Assembly: GCA_937884915.1 (NCBI GenBank)
Contig: CALAAN010000038.1
Location: forward strand, 1 to 6,478
Origin: an uncultured Oscillibacter sp.
Lineage (GTDB): Bacteria > Bacillota > Clostridia > Oscillospirales > Oscillospiraceae
Reading direction: 5' to 3'
DNA length: 6,478 nucleotides
In this document: piece by piece, positions 5,133 to 6,478 of the stretch
Numbering within the stretch: the first letter of the stretch is position 1
Layout of the letters: every line of letters begins with the position of its first letter
The notes under the pieces: model-generated
What the model was told of the DNA's origin: nothing
Database searches by the model: none
Seen by the model: only the letters and a program-made list of their open reading frames with translations
Translations under genes and position numbers: made by a program

Positions 5133-5546
5133 ATGTACGATTATACGCAAGCCAAAATGAACGACGACGCCATCCGCGCCATCAGCTCCATCGGTCTCGC
5201 CCACCTGGGCGACGCGGTGTACGAGCTGCTCGTGCGCACGTATCTGTGCGTGCACGGCAAGGCGACGGGCAAGGGCCTGCACCGCGCGACTGTCGAGCTC
5301 GTCTGCGCGCCGCAGCAGGCGCGCTTTGCCGAAAAGCTCTTACCCCTTTTGACGGAGGAAGAGGCCTCTGTGTTCCGCCGCGGGCGCAACGCGAACGTTC
5401 ATTCCATTCCCCACCACGCCGACCGCGCGGACTATCAGAAGGCCACGGGCCTCGAAGCGCTGTTCGGCTGGCTGTATCTGCGCGACGACCACGCGCGCAT
5501 CAACGAGCTTTTCAACCGGATGATGGAGGACGACAATGCCACTTGA
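5133..5546 (+). CDS. mrnC: Mini-ribonuclease III
   Basis: 137 residues, normal for the family. It consists of a single RNase III catalytic domain without a double-stranded RNA-binding domain. The signature LGDAVYE (about 25-31) supplies the catalytic Asp (D27, corresponding to D23 of the B. subtilis enzyme). Other family features are CAPQQA (58-63), LTEEE with FRRGRNA (73-87) and TGLEALFGWLYL with E108. The enzyme works as a homodimer and trims 23S rRNA precursor ends in Firmicutes, probably on the assembling 50S subunit with ribosomal protein L3. It has its own promoter (5075-5103). Its last 11 bases overlap the start of rqcH, so the two are translated from one message and probably coupled. 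In many Firmicutes mrnC sits by cysS; that gene is not here. All key residues are present, so I expect an active enzyme. Confidence 0.95.
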   Translation: MYDYTQAKMNDDAIRAISSIGLAHLGDAVYELLVRTYLCVHGKATGKGLHRATVELVCAPQQARFAEKLLPLLTEEEASVFRRGRNANVHSIPHHADRADYQKATGLEALFGWLYLRDDHARINELFNRMMEDDNAT

Positions 5547-6478
5547 CGCGATCTGCCTGCGGGCAGTCTTACACGAGCTGAGGCCTCAGCTCATCGGCGC
5601 GCGCATCGACAAGGTGCAGCAGCCCGCGCGCGACCAGATCGTTCTGCTGCTGCGCGGCAATCTGCGGCTGCTGCTCAACGCGGGCGCGAACCAGCCGCGC
5701 ATCCAGCTCACGAGTATTCTGCGCGACAACCCCGCCCAGCCGCCGATGTTCTGCATGCTGCTGCGCAAGCACTTGGTCGGCGCGCGCGTGCTGTCCATCG
5801 AGCAGCCGGACCTTGAGCGCATGGTGATCATGACGCTCCAGTGCACCGACGAATTCGGCGAAATCAGCCAAAAGCAGCTCGTGCTCGAATGTATGGGCCG
5901 GCGCTCGAACCTGATTCTGCTCGACGCGCAGGGGCGCATCGTCGAATGCCTGCGCCGCGTGTACGGGGACCTTTCCGCCACGCGGCAGCTGCTGCCCGGC
6001 CTTTTCTACCATCTGCCGACGCCGCTCGACAAGCTGTCGCTCCTTTCGCAGGAGGAAGATTCGATTGCCCTCGCACAGCGCGGCGGCGATGCGGAGCAGG
6101 CTGTCGACAAGTGGGTGCTCGACCACTACACCGGCATTTCGCCGCTCATCGCGCGCGAATTTGCCTTCCGAGCGGGACATGAGACCGATGTGCGCTTCGG
6201 TGCACTGAACGATGCGCAGCGCGGGGCGCTGGTGCAGGAATTTTTCGACACTGCCAACGCTGTAAAGGAAGATCGTTATATACCCGTCATCCTCTACCGC
6301 GACGGAAAGCCCGTCGATTTCACCTACCGTTCCATCGCGCAGTACGACGCGGAGACACAGGTCGAGACGCGTGAAAACTTCTCGCAAATGCTCGATGAGT
6401 TTTACGACGCGCGCGAGCGGCAGGAGCTTTCCGCCCGCCGCGGCCGCGAGCTGACGCACGCGGCGACTGTCGCGCGCG
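5536..6478 (+). CDS. rqcH: RqcH/NFACT family ribosome quality control protein (3' end outside window)
   Basis: 314 codons are visible of an expected ~570-590. The ATG overlaps mrnC by 11 bases and is preceded by GGAGG (5525-5529) at 6-base spacing. Often annotated as fibronectin-binding protein FbpA, this family is the bacterial counterpart of Rqc2/NEMF: it binds 50S subunits holding a stalled peptidyl-tRNA and adds C-terminal alanine tails using tRNA-Ala, marking the peptide for degradation. The NFACT-N domain is intact to about residue 270: GARIDKVQQP (21-30), NAGANQPRIQLT (48-59), PPMFCMLLRKHL (69-80), then an LVLECMGRRSNLILLD segment and a GISPLIARE segment. The Gln/Arg/Glu-rich end of the visible part (from about 285) looks like the start of the coiled-coil middle domain. 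One oddity: the conserved DR pair (D97/R98 in B. subtilis, by my recall) reads ER (E94/R95). The C-terminal NFACT-R domain is not visible. Confidence 0.94.
   Translation, partial: MPLDAICLRAVLHELRPQLIGARIDKVQQPARDQIVLLLRGNLRLLLNAGANQPRIQLTSILRDNPAQPPMFCMLLRKHLVGARVLSIEQPDLERMVIMTLQCTDEFGEISQKQLVLECMGRRSNLILLDAQGRIVECLRRVYGDLSATRQLLPGLFYHLPTPLDKLSLLSQEEDSIALAQRGGDAEQAVDKWVLDHYTGISPLIAREFAFRAGHETDVRFGALNDAQRGALVQEFFDTANAVKEDRYIPVILYRDGKPVDFTYRSIAQYDAETQVETRENFSQMLDEFYDARERQELSARRGRELTHAATVAR

Noticed and set aside
5569..6459. 296-codon minus-strand open frame opposite rqcH
   Set aside because: It is antisense to a clear NFACT-N coding sequence and has the composition of a shadow frame.

Overview
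The window looks like chromosomal core sequence from a GC-rich Firmicute, most likely a gut-type clostridium of the Oscillospiraceae/Ruminococcaceae kind. The evidence is a Mini-RNase III gene next to an RqcH gene (a Firmicutes trait), an MEP-pathway ispE, strong AGGAG-type ribosome sites, sigma-A-like promoters, compact intrinsic terminators, and GC-rich codon use beside AT-rich intergenic DNA. No species call is possible. I see no phage, transposon, CRISPR or plasmid signature.

Left block, plus strand (1-3061). A DUF1015-family gene enters from the left edge and ends in a near-perfect terminator hairpin. A 95-residue zinc-ribbon membrane protein starts 16 bases after that hairpin. Next comes the most unusual gene here: a 375-residue reading frame whose first ~80 residues are a second copy of the same two-helix plus zinc-ribbon module, continuing without a break into a complete IspE (CDP-ME kinase). 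The IspE part has no good start of its own, so the enzyme seems to be made only as a membrane-tethered fusion. A second hairpin terminator follows, and a 70-residue single-helix protein starts one base after its T-run. That gene's stop codon lies inside a third hairpin.

Middle, minus strand (3181-5044). A tRNA-Ala(GGC) gene has its own very good promoter, a hairpin in its 5' leader and an intrinsic terminator. Upstream of it and in the same direction is a 507-residue lipoprotein with a DUF4163/DUF3298 (PdaC/RsiV)-like region. I find no convincing terminator between the lipoprotein gene and the tRNA.

Right block, plus strand (5045-6478). A divergent promoter region of about 155 bases separates the lipoprotein gene from mrnC. 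It holds a GC palindrome and a direct repeat between the two promoters. mrnC (Mini-RNase III, 23S rRNA maturation) overlaps rqcH (ribosome quality control), which runs off the right edge. The two form a translation-related operon.

No gap without a gene exceeds 300 bases. The longest unexplained stretch, 3062-3180, is AT-rich and shows nothing recognisable. The main items for follow-up are the zinc-ribbon/IspE fusion beside its stand-alone paralogue, and the repeated arrangement in which a terminator hairpin sits directly against the next gene's start signals.
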